From: Inquilinus sp.
GTDB taxonomy: Bacteria > Pseudomonadota > Alphaproteobacteria > DSM-16000 > Inquilinaceae
Reading direction: 5' to 3'
Assembly: GCA_013003675.1 (NCBI GenBank)
Contig: JABDIP010000137.1
Location: forward strand, 1-20,249
Length of the DNA stretch: 20,249 nucleotides
The notes beneath the pieces were generated by a model. The model made no database searches and was not told the origin of the DNA. It was given only the letters and a program-made list of their open reading frames with translations. Shown piece by piece: positions 1 to 7,313 of this stretch. Numbering within the stretch: position 1 is the stretch's first letter; every line of letters begins with the position of its first letter. The position numbers and the translations under genes are program-made.

Positions 1-47
1 GGGGTGAGCCGTCACCGACTCGCGATGATCGGGCCTGTTCCGAACCG

Positions 48-920
48 CTAGATGGCCGGGAAACCGGGCTCGCGCGCCGGCGGCGTCTGGCCGAAATAGT
101 CGGCGAAGGCGCCGTCGTAGATGTCGGTCTGGTGACCGTGCATCGCCACGTCGAAGGCGGTGTTGACATAGTGCAGCCAGTCTGGGTCGCCCTGCGGCAC
201 CGCGGCGCTGTACAGCATGCTGAACCAGCGCTTGCCGGCGTCGAAATAGCGGTCCGGGTTCTGCCGCACCAGCCAGCGCACCGTCGACAGATCGACCGCG
301 GCGCCGTCGGCCCGGCGCGATTCCAGCGCCTGGATGACGTTGGCCTGGGTGTCGATCAACAGCACCTGGGCGTCCGGCAGCACCGCGTGCACCGACTGCT
401 CGGCATCGACGTTCTGCAGGATCGAGATGCGGGCGTCCGAGCCGGCCGCCAGCAACTGGTCATAGGTCTTCACCTCGGCGTCGGGCCGGGCCAGCAGCGC
501 GATGCCCTCGACGTAGTACGGCCGGGTGACCGCCACCAACTGGGCGCGGCCGGGCGTCACGGTCATGAACTGGGCGACGATGTCGACCTTGCCGGTGACG
601 ATGTTCGGGATCCGCGCCGCCGGGTCCTGGCGGATGTATTCGACCTTGGTCTCGTCGTCGAACAGGCCCTTGGCCAGGATCTTCGCCATGGCGATGTCCA
701 TGCCGACCAGCGCGCCGTCCTCGTCCTCGAAGTGCCACGGCGCGTTGGTGCTGCCGGTGCCGACGATCAGATGGCCGCGGTCCAGCACCTTGCGCAGCAG
801 GCTATCCGGCGCCGACTGCGCCGCCGCCTGCCGGGCGGTCAGCGTCGCGCCGGCCCCGGCGGCAATGCCGGCCGCCGCCAGTGCCAGCCCGCCGGACTTC
901 AGAAGATCACGTCGTTCCAT
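48..920 (-). CDS. Amino-acid ABC transporter substrate-binding protein (SBP family 3)
   Basis: Periplasmic solute-binding protein of the bacterial extracellular solute-binding family 3, predicted to deliver a polar amino acid or related small solute to an inner-membrane ABC permease. The 290-aa product starts with a twin-arginine-like leader (MERRDLLKSGG, then a hydrophobic Ala/Gly run) with probable cleavage after about residue 34 (AAA-QS). The mature part opens with the family-3 pattern (LIVGTGSTNAPWHFEDEDG, then LVGMDIAMAKILAK), followed by IVTGKVDIVAQFMTVTPGRA, the usual ligand-pocket region. The ATG at 920 was chosen because a GGAGGGA ribosome-binding site lies 6 nt upstream and the Tat leader begins there; a longer in-frame start at 998 lacks this support. 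No permease or ATPase gene is visible; they may lie beyond the left edge. It is divergent from a D-amino-acid-type PLP enzyme, which hints at a shared substrate, but the ligand is unknown. Confidence 0.88.
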   Translation of the reverse strand: MERRDLLKSGGLALAAAGIAAGAGATLTARQAAAQSAPDSLLRKVLDRGHLIVGTGSTNAPWHFEDEDGALVGMDIAMAKILAKGLFDDETKVEYIRQDPAARIPNIVTGKVDIVAQFMTVTPGRAQLVAVTRPYYVEGIALLARPDAEVKTYDQLLAAGSDARISILQNVDAEQSVHAVLPDAQVLLIDTQANVIQALESRRADGAAVDLSTVRWLVRQNPDRYFDAGKRWFSMLYSAAVPQGDPDWLHYVNTAFDVAMHGHQTDIYDGAFADYFGQTPPAREPGFPAI

Positions 921-926
921 CGGTAT

Positions 927-933
927 TCCCTCC
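927..933 (-). promoter_or_regulatory. Ribosome-binding site fixing the start of the binding protein
   Basis: On the minus strand GGAGGGA lies 6 nt before the ATG at 920. It decides in favour of this start over the longer in-frame start at 998. Confidence 0.7.
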
Positions 934-1172
934 CCATTTACGTGCCGGCGGCCAGAATCTCCCCACCCGCGGCCGCCGGACCCGAACTTCGAACTCACCT
1001 ATCAAACGCGAAAGACGCTACGGTTCGGGCCGTGACGGCGGATGGCGAGGCCTCGGTCGTTCGTTCGCCGCAGGTCGCAGCCGCCGGAAAGAAGGTTATC
1101 AGCCCGGCTGGCGTCGCGAAACCATATTGCGGCAACGACCGGCCCCCTCGGAACCGGCGGAAGGAGCGGGAC

Positions 1173-2231
1173 ATGCGCATCGACGATCTGGACACGCCCT
1201 GCGTCGTCATCGACCTCGACCGGGTGGACCGCAATCTGCGGCGGTTCCAGACCTATTGCGACGACAACGGGCTGGCCAACCGGCCGCATGTGAAGACCCA
1301 CAAGATCCCCGAATTCGCCCGGCGGCAGGTCGCGCTGGGCGCCGGGGGCATCGTCTGCCAGAAGCTCGGCGAGGCGGAGGTGATGGCCGATGCCGGGCTG
1401 GATGACATCCTGATCCCGTACAATCTGGTCGGCGCGCACAAGCTGCGCCGTGCCGTCGCCCTCGCCCGGCGCGTGACCCTGTCGCTGACCTGCGACAGCG
1501 AGGCGACGGCGGAGGGACTGTCGGCCGCCTTCGACCAGGCCGGCTTGACGGTGGCGCTGTCGGTCGAATGCGATACCGGCGCCAAGCGCTGCGGCGTCCA
1601 GTCTCCGGCCGAGGCGGCGGCGCTGGCGCGGCGGATCGACGCCCTGCCCGGCCTGACATTCGCCGGGCTGATGACGTACCCATCGCCCGGCAGTCAGCAC
1701 GAGGTTCAGGCGTTCCTGACGGAGGCCGTCGCCGAATGCGCCGCCGCCGGGCTGCGGGCGGATGTGGTCAGCAATGGCGGCTCGCCGGACATGTGGACGG
1801 CCCATACCGTCGCCGCGGCCACCGAGCACCGCGCCGGCACCTACATCTACTACGACCGGTCGATGGTCGCCTTCGGCGCCGCCAGCCTGGACGATTGCGC
1901 GCTCAGGGTCCGCGCCACCGTGGTCAGCCGCCCGACCGCCGACCGCGTGATCGTCGACGCCGGCTCGAAGACGATCTCCTCGGACATCATCAACACCGAG
2001 GGGCACTGCACCGTGCTGGAATACCCCGCCGCCCGCCTCAGCAAGCTGAGCGAGGAGCACGGCCATCTGGACTTCTCGGGGGAAAGTGTCCGCCCGGCGA
2101 TCGGCGAAATCCTGACCATCGTCCCCAACCACGCCTGCGCGGTGAGCAATCTGCACGATGTCGTGCACGGCGTCGTCGGCGACGACGTCGAGCGCAGCTA
2201 CCCGGTCGCGGCACGGGGCCGGGTTGTGTAG
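1173..2231 (+). CDS. PLP-dependent D-threonine aldolase / D-serine dehydratase family enzyme
   Basis: Fold-type III (alanine-racemase-like barrel) PLP enzyme of the DSD1/D-threonine aldolase family, 352 aa, expected in the cytoplasm, acting on beta-hydroxy D-amino acids by retro-aldol cleavage or dehydration. The N-terminus DTPCVVIDLDRVDRN is the family opening. RPHVKTHK (residues 37-44) contains the expected PLP lysine, K41. GLMTYPSPGSQ and VSNGGSPDMW line the barrel. PNHAC (His320, Cys322) matches the metal-binding His-x-Cys site near the C-terminus of D-serine dehydratases; D-threonine aldolases have a related site. The start is supported by AAGGAG about 6 nt upstream of the ATG. A much longer frame open to its left is only antisense to the divergent binding-protein gene. 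Aldolase versus dehydratase cannot be decided from sequence. A link to D-amino-acid use is inferred from the divergent transporter component. Confidence 0.85.
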   Translation: MRIDDLDTPCVVIDLDRVDRNLRRFQTYCDDNGLANRPHVKTHKIPEFARRQVALGAGGIVCQKLGEAEVMADAGLDDILIPYNLVGAHKLRRAVALARRVTLSLTCDSEATAEGLSAAFDQAGLTVALSVECDTGAKRCGVQSPAEAAALARRIDALPGLTFAGLMTYPSPGSQHEVQAFLTEAVAECAAAGLRADVVSNGGSPDMWTAHTVAAATEHRAGTYIYYDRSMVAFGAASLDDCALRVRATVVSRPTADRVIVDAGSKTISSDIINTEGHCTVLEYPAARLSKLSEEHGHLDFSGESVRPAIGEILTIVPNHACAVSNLHDVVHGVVGDDVERSYPVAARGRVV

Positions 2232-2249
2232 CCAAGTCCGCCGCCGTGC

Positions 2250-2458
2250 CCCCTCTCCCCTTGTGGGAGAGGGTTGCGCAGGCTTGGCGAGGCATTTGGC
2301 CGAGCCCTAGCCGGAGCTGGGTGAGGGGGATTGTTTCCGCTTCAAACGAGCCTGGCAGATTTCCCGCGGCATCCGCCGCGAGCCCCCTCACCCGCCGCGC
2401 TTCGCGCGCCGACCCCCGATCAAGCCGGGGGCAGGCTCTCTCCCGCAAGGGGAGAGGT
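2250..2458. repeat. Inverted pair of dispersed intergenic repeat arms
   Basis: Between the PLP enzyme and ilvC stop codons lie two roughly 80-bp arms in inverted orientation. The outer ends are ccctctccccttgtgggaga (from 2251) and tctctcccgcaaggggagag (about 2437-2456). The inner ends are gtgaggggga (2321-2330) and agccccctcaccc (2381-2393). About 50 bp separates the arms. The same arm recurs at 20201-20249, so it is dispersed. It resembles the REP/BIME-like non-coding palindromes common between convergent genes in GC-rich proteobacteria. It sits exactly between two convergent genes, where it could act as a bidirectional transcription stop, but this is inference. Confidence 0.75.
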
Positions 2459-2472
2459 ATTGATGACAGCCC

Positions 2473-3492
2473 TCAGTTCTTCTCCTTGTCGACCAGCTTG
2501 TTGGCGCCGATCCAGGGCATCATCGCCCGCAGCTTCTCGCCGACCTGCTCGATCTCGTGCTCGGCGGCACGGCGGCGGGTGGCCTTGAAGCTGGTCTGGC
2601 CGACCTTGTTCTCCAGCATCCAGTCGCGGGTGAACTGGCCGGACTGGATCTCGGCCAGAATGCGCTTCATCTCCGCCTTGGTCTCGTCGGTGACGATCCT
2701 GGGGCCCCGCGTGTAGTCGCCGTATTCCGCGGTGTTGGAGATCGAGTAGCGCATGTTGGCGATGCCGCCCTCATAGATCAGGTCGACGATCAGCTTGACC
2801 TCGTGCAGGCACTCGAAATAGGCCATCTCCGGCGCGTAACCGGCTTCGACCAGGGTCTCGAACCCGGCCTGGATCAGCGCGGTCAGCCCGCCGCACAACA
2901 CCACCTGCTCGCCGAACAAATCGGTCTCGCATTCCTCCTTGAAGGTGGTCTCGATCACGCCGGCCCGGCCGCCGCCGATGGCGCTGGCATAGGACAGCCC
3001 GACCTCGACGGCGGCACCGCTGGCATTCTGGTGCACCGCCAGCAGGCAGGGCACGCCGCCGCCCTTCTGGTATTCCGAGCGCACGGTGTGGCCGGGTCCC
3101 TTCGGCGCGACCATGAAGACGTCGATCTCCTTGGACGGCTCGATCAGGTTGAAGTGCACGTTGAGCCCGTGGGCGAAGGCGATCGCCGCGCCGTCGCGCA
3201 GGTTCGGGCCGATATGGTCGTTGTAGATGTCGGCCTGGAGCTCGTCCGGGGCGCACATCATGACGACGTCGGCCCAGGCGGCGCCCTCGGTCGGGCTCAT
3301 CACCTCGAAGCCGGCGGCCTCGGCCTTCTTCACCGTCGCCGAACTCGGCCGGAGCGCGATGCGGACCTCCTTGACGCCGCTGTCGCGCAGATTGGCGGCA
3401 TGCGCGTGGCCCTGGCTGCCGTAGCCGACGATCAGCACCTTCTTGGCCTTGATCAGATTCACATCGGCGTCGCGATCGTAGTAGACGCGCAT
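2473..3492 (-). CDS. ilvC: Ketol-acid reductoisomerase (NADP+)
   Basis: Catalyses the Mg2+- and NADPH-dependent isomerisation and reduction of acetolactate or acetohydroxybutyrate, the second common step of valine, leucine and isoleucine synthesis, in the cytoplasm. The 339-aa length is that of the short class I enzyme. The Rossmann motif GYGSQGHAHAANLRDSG (residues 23-39) is followed by the cofactor loop LRPSSATVKKAE. His108 of AHGLN and the acidic metal ligands D191/E195 (ETDLFGEQ) and E227/E231 (FECLHEVK) are all present, as is the C-terminal knotted domain. The ATG at 3492 begins the canonical MRVYYDRDAD; the longer frame to 3576 is low-complexity. The upstream AGGAAAGGGA is a plausible ribosome-binding site. 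It is the last gene of the minus-strand ilvB-ilvH run but is separated from ilvH by four membrane-protein genes, with 141 bp to the nearest. Confidence 0.98.
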   Translation of the reverse strand: MRVYYDRDADVNLIKAKKVLIVGYGSQGHAHAANLRDSGVKEVRIALRPSSATVKKAEAAGFEVMSPTEGAAWADVVMMCAPDELQADIYNDHIGPNLRDGAAIAFAHGLNVHFNLIEPSKEIDVFMVAPKGPGHTVRSEYQKGGGVPCLLAVHQNASGAAVEVGLSYASAIGGGRAGVIETTFKEECETDLFGEQVVLCGGLTALIQAGFETLVEAGYAPEMAYFECLHEVKLIVDLIYEGGIANMRYSISNTAEYGDYTRGPRIVTDETKAEMKRILAEIQSGQFTRDWMLENKVGQTSFKATRRRAAEHEIEQVGEKLRAMMPWIGANKLVDKEKN

Positions 3493-3633
3493 GGCGGACA
3501 ATCCCTTTCCTGCTGACGAATGTTCTTGCTGTTGTTGCCCCCGCCCGGCGCCACCGCCCGGCGGGACGGTGTCCATAGCATTTCGGACGGCGGGAATCCA
3601 AGCGCGGAGGTGGCGGGCGATGCGGTTGCCCGG

Positions 3634-4503
3634 CTATTCGAAGGCCCGGGCGATCGACTGCGAGGTCTGCAACACGCCCGATCGGGCAAACCCTGGCCGG
3701 CCGTCCCGGCCGGCGAAGACGACCGCGACGATCGCCAGCAGCAGGAGGCCCGCCGCCGCGTGCAGAAGGGAGTCTGACAAACCGATTGCCCAAAGCCGAT
3801 CGTCCAGCGAGGTTTCGCGCATTTCGAAGCGAAACACCAGGGCGGATACGAGCGTCTTTATCCAAGCTGCGGGGATCAGGACCAGGACGAACAGGACGAA
3901 GAGCCGTGTCACGGCGTCTCTCGCCTCATGCCGACTCTCGCGAAGTCTGAGACCGCGGCCCAGCGCCGTGTTGGGCAGTACGAAACACAGGCTGGCGGCG
4001 AGCCAGACGGGCACGGCCCAGGCCGCAAACCGCCCGAGGAAAGTAACCAACAGCCAATGGCCGCTAGAGGGAGAGAGGGTGTTCGCTCTATCCAACAGGA
4101 ACAACACGACCAGATAGACGGCATTCAGCGCGAGCCCGAGCGAGACCAGCTGTACATACGTCGAGATCCGGCGAAATTTCAAACCGCCATCTGCCACCCG
4201 AGTTCCGGCGAGCAGATAGGCGAGAACGATGATGCCAAGCACCGCGTCGACGGCCACGCGCACCGCCGAAAGACCGAGCCGGCCGAACAGCGGCAGTGTC
4301 TCATTGTCGAACAGGTCCCCGGCAAACGCTTGCCAGATCACGAGCCCCAGCCGCTCGCCCGGCGCATCGCCCGTCAGTGGCCAAGCCCAGTTCAGCACGA
4401 AGTCGAGCATCGCCCAAGCAAGCGCAAGAGTTCCGACCCGCGCGCGGTGCCGCCACAGCACGGCGAACGCCGTGATCAGCGTTGCCCCCATCCCGGCCAT
4501 CAC
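3634..4503 (-). CDS. Multi-pass membrane protein, paralogue 4 of the array (most diverged)
   Basis: A 289-aa integral membrane protein with about six hydrophobic segments (roughly 22-40, 78-100, 117-136, 149-176, 200-224 and 246-264). I recognise no named family. It aligns with its three upstream neighbours: ALW-type motif AVLWRHR at residues 14-20, and a degenerate core SLCFVLPNTALGRG (171-184) ending ARDAVTRL. The C-terminus SIARAFE is a weak version of the EVF(D/E) ending. The frame starts GTG-ATG; the GTG at 4503 gives the same N-terminal length as the paralogues, but the ATG at 4500 is equally possible. The GTG directly follows the stop codon of the preceding gene, suggesting translational coupling. 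It lies between three paralogues and ilvC. Function unknown; a transport, sensing or membrane-homeostasis role would be speculation. Confidence 0.8.
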   Translation of the reverse strand: MMAGMGATLITAFAVLWRHRARVGTLALAWAMLDFVLNWAWPLTGDAPGERLGLVIWQAFAGDLFDNETLPLFGRLGLSAVRVAVDAVLGIIVLAYLLAGTRVADGGLKFRRISTYVQLVSLGLALNAVYLVVLFLLDRANTLSPSSGHWLLVTFLGRFAAWAVPVWLAASLCFVLPNTALGRGLRLRESRHEARDAVTRLFVLFVLVLIPAAWIKTLVSALVFRFEMRETSLDDRLWAIGLSDSLLHAAAGLLLLAIVAVVFAGRDGRPGFARSGVLQTSQSIARAFE

Positions 4504-5355
4504 CTAGTCGAATACCTCGACCAGCCGCCGTGGCGACTGCCGGCCGCTCGGCATGCCGCGCGCGTCCGCGCCGGTGAGCGTGACCTGGGCGGCGACCGTC
4601 GCCGCCACACTGAGGGCCGAGGCGGACAGGGCAACCGTCGTGAAGACGATTTCCGACGGGACGATCCCCATCAGGTCATCCGTCGGCGATCGGACAAACC
4701 CTTCCCACAAGGTGAGCGCACCGATCATCGGAACGAACAGGGGAACAATGACAACAAGATAGACGGCGATCAGGCGCCAGACATTGCCCCGGGTTTCCGC
4801 CCACCGTCGCCGCAAGTGCCAGGGATGGCCAAGGCAGATCATCGGGCTGACGAAAGCGAGGCGCGTGGTGACATAGGCGTAGACACAGAAGAGTGCGACC
4901 TCGATGAACGAAGAGAAGCCTCGGACGGCCTCATCCCCGGCCAAAGCCAGCGCCAAGGAGGGGCCGACGAACCCGATCGTGAGGAAAAGGGCCCAGGCCA
5001 GATACGAACCATAGACCCGTCGACGCGACACACCGCTGCCCCAGGCACTTTTTTCGCCGGACAACAGCAGCCGGTAGCAGGGCACGATGAACAGCACGAC
5101 GACGACATCGCTCGGAACGCCCTGGACTTCCTCCAGGATCAGGGCCGACCTCACCAGGGTGGCGGGATCCAACGCCGACATCATCAGAGCGGCGGGATCC
5201 GACGGCACCAATTTGACCACCGTCCAGGTCAACAAGACTTCCGCCGCCACCGACAGCACGAACGGAATCGCGGCTAGGCCGAGCAGCCGCCACCGGTGCA
5301 GCCAGACAGCCGCCGCCGCCTCCTTGACCGTCGCCCATACCGGCAGACTGGTCAC
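4504..5355 (-). CDS. Multi-pass membrane protein, paralogue 3 of the array
   Basis: A 283-aa membrane protein, function unknown. It has hydrophobic segments near residues 24-48, 84-97, 117-139, 148-166, 193-216 and 236-258. The central motif RLAFVSPMICLGHPW (165-179) followed by W..TRGNVWRL resembles the loop seen in many uncharacterised bacterial membrane proteins of the broad DUF4013/GDPDase-membrane-domain type; this is a pattern impression, not a database result. The motif aligns with the core of the neighbouring genes. The N-terminal AAVWLHRW (15-22) and the C-terminal ending RRLVEVFD are also shared. The GTG at 5355 (VTSLPVW) was chosen because AAAGGGGG lies just upstream and it matches the paralogues' N-terminus; an alternative start at 5403 adds an arginine-rich leader. 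It abuts the next gene with zero spacing. Confidence 0.8.
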   Translation of the reverse strand: MTSLPVWATVKEAAAAVWLHRWRLLGLAAIPFVLSVAAEVLLTWTVVKLVPSDPAALMMSALDPATLVRSALILEEVQGVPSDVVVVLFIVPCYRLLLSGEKSAWGSGVSRRRVYGSYLAWALFLTIGFVGPSLALALAGDEAVRGFSSFIEVALFCVYAYVTTRLAFVSPMICLGHPWHLRRRWAETRGNVWRLIAVYLVVIVPLFVPMIGALTLWEGFVRSPTDDLMGIVPSEIVFTTVALSASALSVAATVAAQVTLTGADARGMPSGRQSPRRLVEVFD

Positions 5356-5418
5356 CCTGCCCCCTTTCGATCCCTGTCGGCAAAGCCGGCCCCTCGCCGC
5401 CAAGCCATCGAAGCCAGC

Positions 5419-6267
5419 CTACTCGAAAACCTCCGCCGTCTGCTCCGGCGAGCGGGAGGCACCGGGAATGCCGGGGGCCGGGAACCCGGTCAGCCGCGCA
5501 TAGACGACCGCGGCCAACGCCAGCAACAGGGCCTTCGCGGCGACGACGATCAGCGAAGCCTGCAACGGGAACAGAATGAACGCATATGGCATATGTGCGA
5601 CCTGGACCCGCTCCGTGGGAAAACTCGAACTGACGACGACACCGATCGCGACCTCGCAAACGAGGACGACGCCGATGAGCAGCGACAAACGCAGGGAGTG
5701 GCCGGCGGTGGTCCGCCAGGCCATGCCGATCCGCCAGCCTTTCCCCAGCGCGGCATTGGCATAGACCAGGCACAGCCTGGATCCAAACCACACCGCCGCC
5801 AGCCACATCGCCAACAGGATCAAAGGCGAAACCCGCCACGGCACACGCCCCACGATGTCGAAGGCGGTGGCGGTCGCGAGGCGATAAACGAGCGTCATCG
5901 ACAGATGGAAGATCAGAACCGACACCATCGCCCGGGCCAGTTTCGCCGGCCCGATTTCCGCTCCGAACGGCGTGCCGAGGATGAGCAGGCGGACCAGGAG
6001 CACGGCGAATGCGGAGGCGATCACGGCATTCAACGCCTGAGTCGCGAGGTCCAGCACCAGAACATAGTCCGGTGTCGCGAAATTCGGCGCGACTTTCGAC
6101 ATCCAGTCGGTATAGGCAAGCAAGGCATGGACATTGAAATACATCTGACCGCTTCTCAGGGCCGCATCCAGGACGAGCCAGCCGAGCAGGATCGCGCCGG
6201 CCGCCCAGCGCCGCCGCCACAGGGCGACGAAGGCGTAATGAATGGTCGTTCCGATGCTCAGAGTCAT
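5419..6267 (-). CDS. Multi-pass membrane protein, paralogue 2 of the array
   Basis: A 282-aa membrane protein with about six transmembrane segments (roughly 23-40, 71-98, 111-135, 145-170, 193-213 and 228-257). It is clearly homologous to the adjacent upstream gene. The N-termini SIGTT....ALWRRRW match, and GSR-C-LVYA-AALG-GW...W-T-GH..RLS occupies residues 162-195 in both without gaps. The C-terminal tail P.PGIPGA.RS..QTAEVFE is nearly the same. The ATG at 6267 has a good ribosome-binding site (GAGGAG, 5 nt spacing), so the longer frame to 6561 is rejected. It lies 63 bp before the next paralogue and 142 bp after the previous one, on the same strand inside the ilv cluster. I cannot name a function; the strong local similarity indicates a tandem duplication. 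Confidence 0.85.
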   Translation of the reverse strand: MTLSIGTTIHYAFVALWRRRWAAGAILLGWLVLDAALRSGQMYFNVHALLAYTDWMSKVAPNFATPDYVLVLDLATQALNAVIASAFAVLLVRLLILGTPFGAEIGPAKLARAMVSVLIFHLSMTLVYRLATATAFDIVGRVPWRVSPLILLAMWLAAVWFGSRLCLVYANAALGKGWRIGMAWRTTAGHSLRLSLLIGVVLVCEVAIGVVVSSSFPTERVQVAHMPYAFILFPLQASLIVVAAKALLLALAAVVYARLTGFPAPGIPGASRSPEQTAEVFE

Positions 6268-6409
6268 CGTGTCTCCTCGAACAACGGGTCGGGCCCGCCG
6301 CGGTTCACGCCGCGCCCGGCGCCGCGATGGCGTCGACGCCGCGGACGGGACCCAGCCCCTTGGCGGGGTGAGGCGGCCGCGGCAGGGGCGCTCGCATGCC
6401 CGGTCACCG

Positions 6410-7282
6410 CTAGTCGAAGACCTCGGCCGTCTGCCCGGCTGAGCGGGGCGCGCCGGGAATGCCGGCGGCCGGGCGGTCGGACAGTCTGGCATGGATCGCC
6501 GCGACCAGCGCCAGCAGCAGCATGTCGAAAACGATCCGAACCAGCGACGCCGGAAACGCAATCAAGACGATCGTCAGTCGCAAATTCGTCGCGCTGAGCA
6601 GCAGCACCGAGCGATACGCTTCGAACAGCACCGCGATGCCGGCCTCGGCCAGTTGCCCGACGCCGGCTTCGACCGCCAGAACAACCCCGAAGAGAACGGA
6701 AAGACGCACGGCATGGCCCGATGTCGCCCGCCAGGACCGCATCCCCTGCCATCCGTCGCCCAGCGCGGCGGTCGCATAGACCAGGCAAAACCGGGACCCA
6801 ACCCAAACCGCGGTCAGCCAGATCGCGAAATAGACCGGGGCCCAGGCAGAGCCCACCAGGGGCGCCGCGATGAAGTGCACGACCGAAACGATGACCGCAA
6901 AGGCGATGGTCAACACGCTCTCGAAAACCGCCACCGCCGCCATGCTCCCGGGCAGCTTGGCGGCACCGGGTTCTCCAGCGAGCGGCGCGTCGAAGAAGAA
7001 CAGGCGTATGAGGAGCACGGCGAACGGTGCGCCGACAACGATACCCAGCGCGGCCGCGACTATGTCGACAATCCGGGCATAGGTGGTCGGCTCGAATCCG
7101 GGCACGAAGGTCGAAATCCACTCGGTCGCGTCGGATAACCCAACGATGCCGAAATAGAAGCGGCCGGCGCCGAGCGCCGTCTGCAAGGCAACCCAGCAAA
7201 GCGCGATCAGTCCTATGGTCCAGCGCCGTCGCCAAAGGGCCGCGGTCGCTTGCCGGAAGGTCGTGCCGATGCTCAGCGCCAT
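6410..7282 (-). CDS. Multi-pass membrane protein, paralogue 1 of the array
   Basis: A 290-aa membrane protein, the first gene after ilvH (31 bp gap) and therefore probably cotranscribed with ilvBH. Hydrophobic segments lie near residues 22-38, 71-97, 114-142, 150-173, 194-218 and 238-264. It shares ALWRRRW (15-21), the core SRFCLVYATAALGDGW (163-178) with W..TSGHAVRLS, and the tail GIPGAPRS..QTAEVFD with the following gene. The ATG at 7282 (MALSIGTT) was chosen to match the MTLSIGTT start of the paralogue; an in-frame ATG at 7306, just past the ilvH stop with a GGAGTAGGGGG stretch upstream, remains possible. No catalytic motif, signal peptide or known domain is evident. Function unknown. Confidence 0.85.
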   Translation of the reverse strand: MALSIGTTFRQATAALWRRRWTIGLIALCWVALQTALGAGRFYFGIVGLSDATEWISTFVPGFEPTTYARIVDIVAAALGIVVGAPFAVLLIRLFFFDAPLAGEPGAAKLPGSMAAVAVFESVLTIAFAVIVSVVHFIAAPLVGSAWAPVYFAIWLTAVWVGSRFCLVYATAALGDGWQGMRSWRATSGHAVRLSVLFGVVLAVEAGVGQLAEAGIAVLFEAYRSVLLLSATNLRLTIVLIAFPASLVRIVFDMLLLALVAAIHARLSDRPAAGIPGAPRSAGQTAEVFD

Positions 7283-7313
7283 GGCGCGCCCTTCGGCGAC
7301 GGGCATCGGCCCC

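Noticed and set aside
132..1172. Very long plus-strand open frame running antisense through the binding-protein gene into the PLP enzyme
   Set aside because: Translation is Arg/His/Val/Gln-rich with no domain; it is the antisense shadow of a GC-rich gene. The real enzyme begins at 1173 with a ribosome-binding site.
3928..5277. 449-codon plus-strand frame opposite two of the membrane-protein genes
   Set aside because: Highly charged, Gln/Arg/Asp-rich antisense translation. The minus strand gives coherent membrane proteins with motifs shared with the neighbours.
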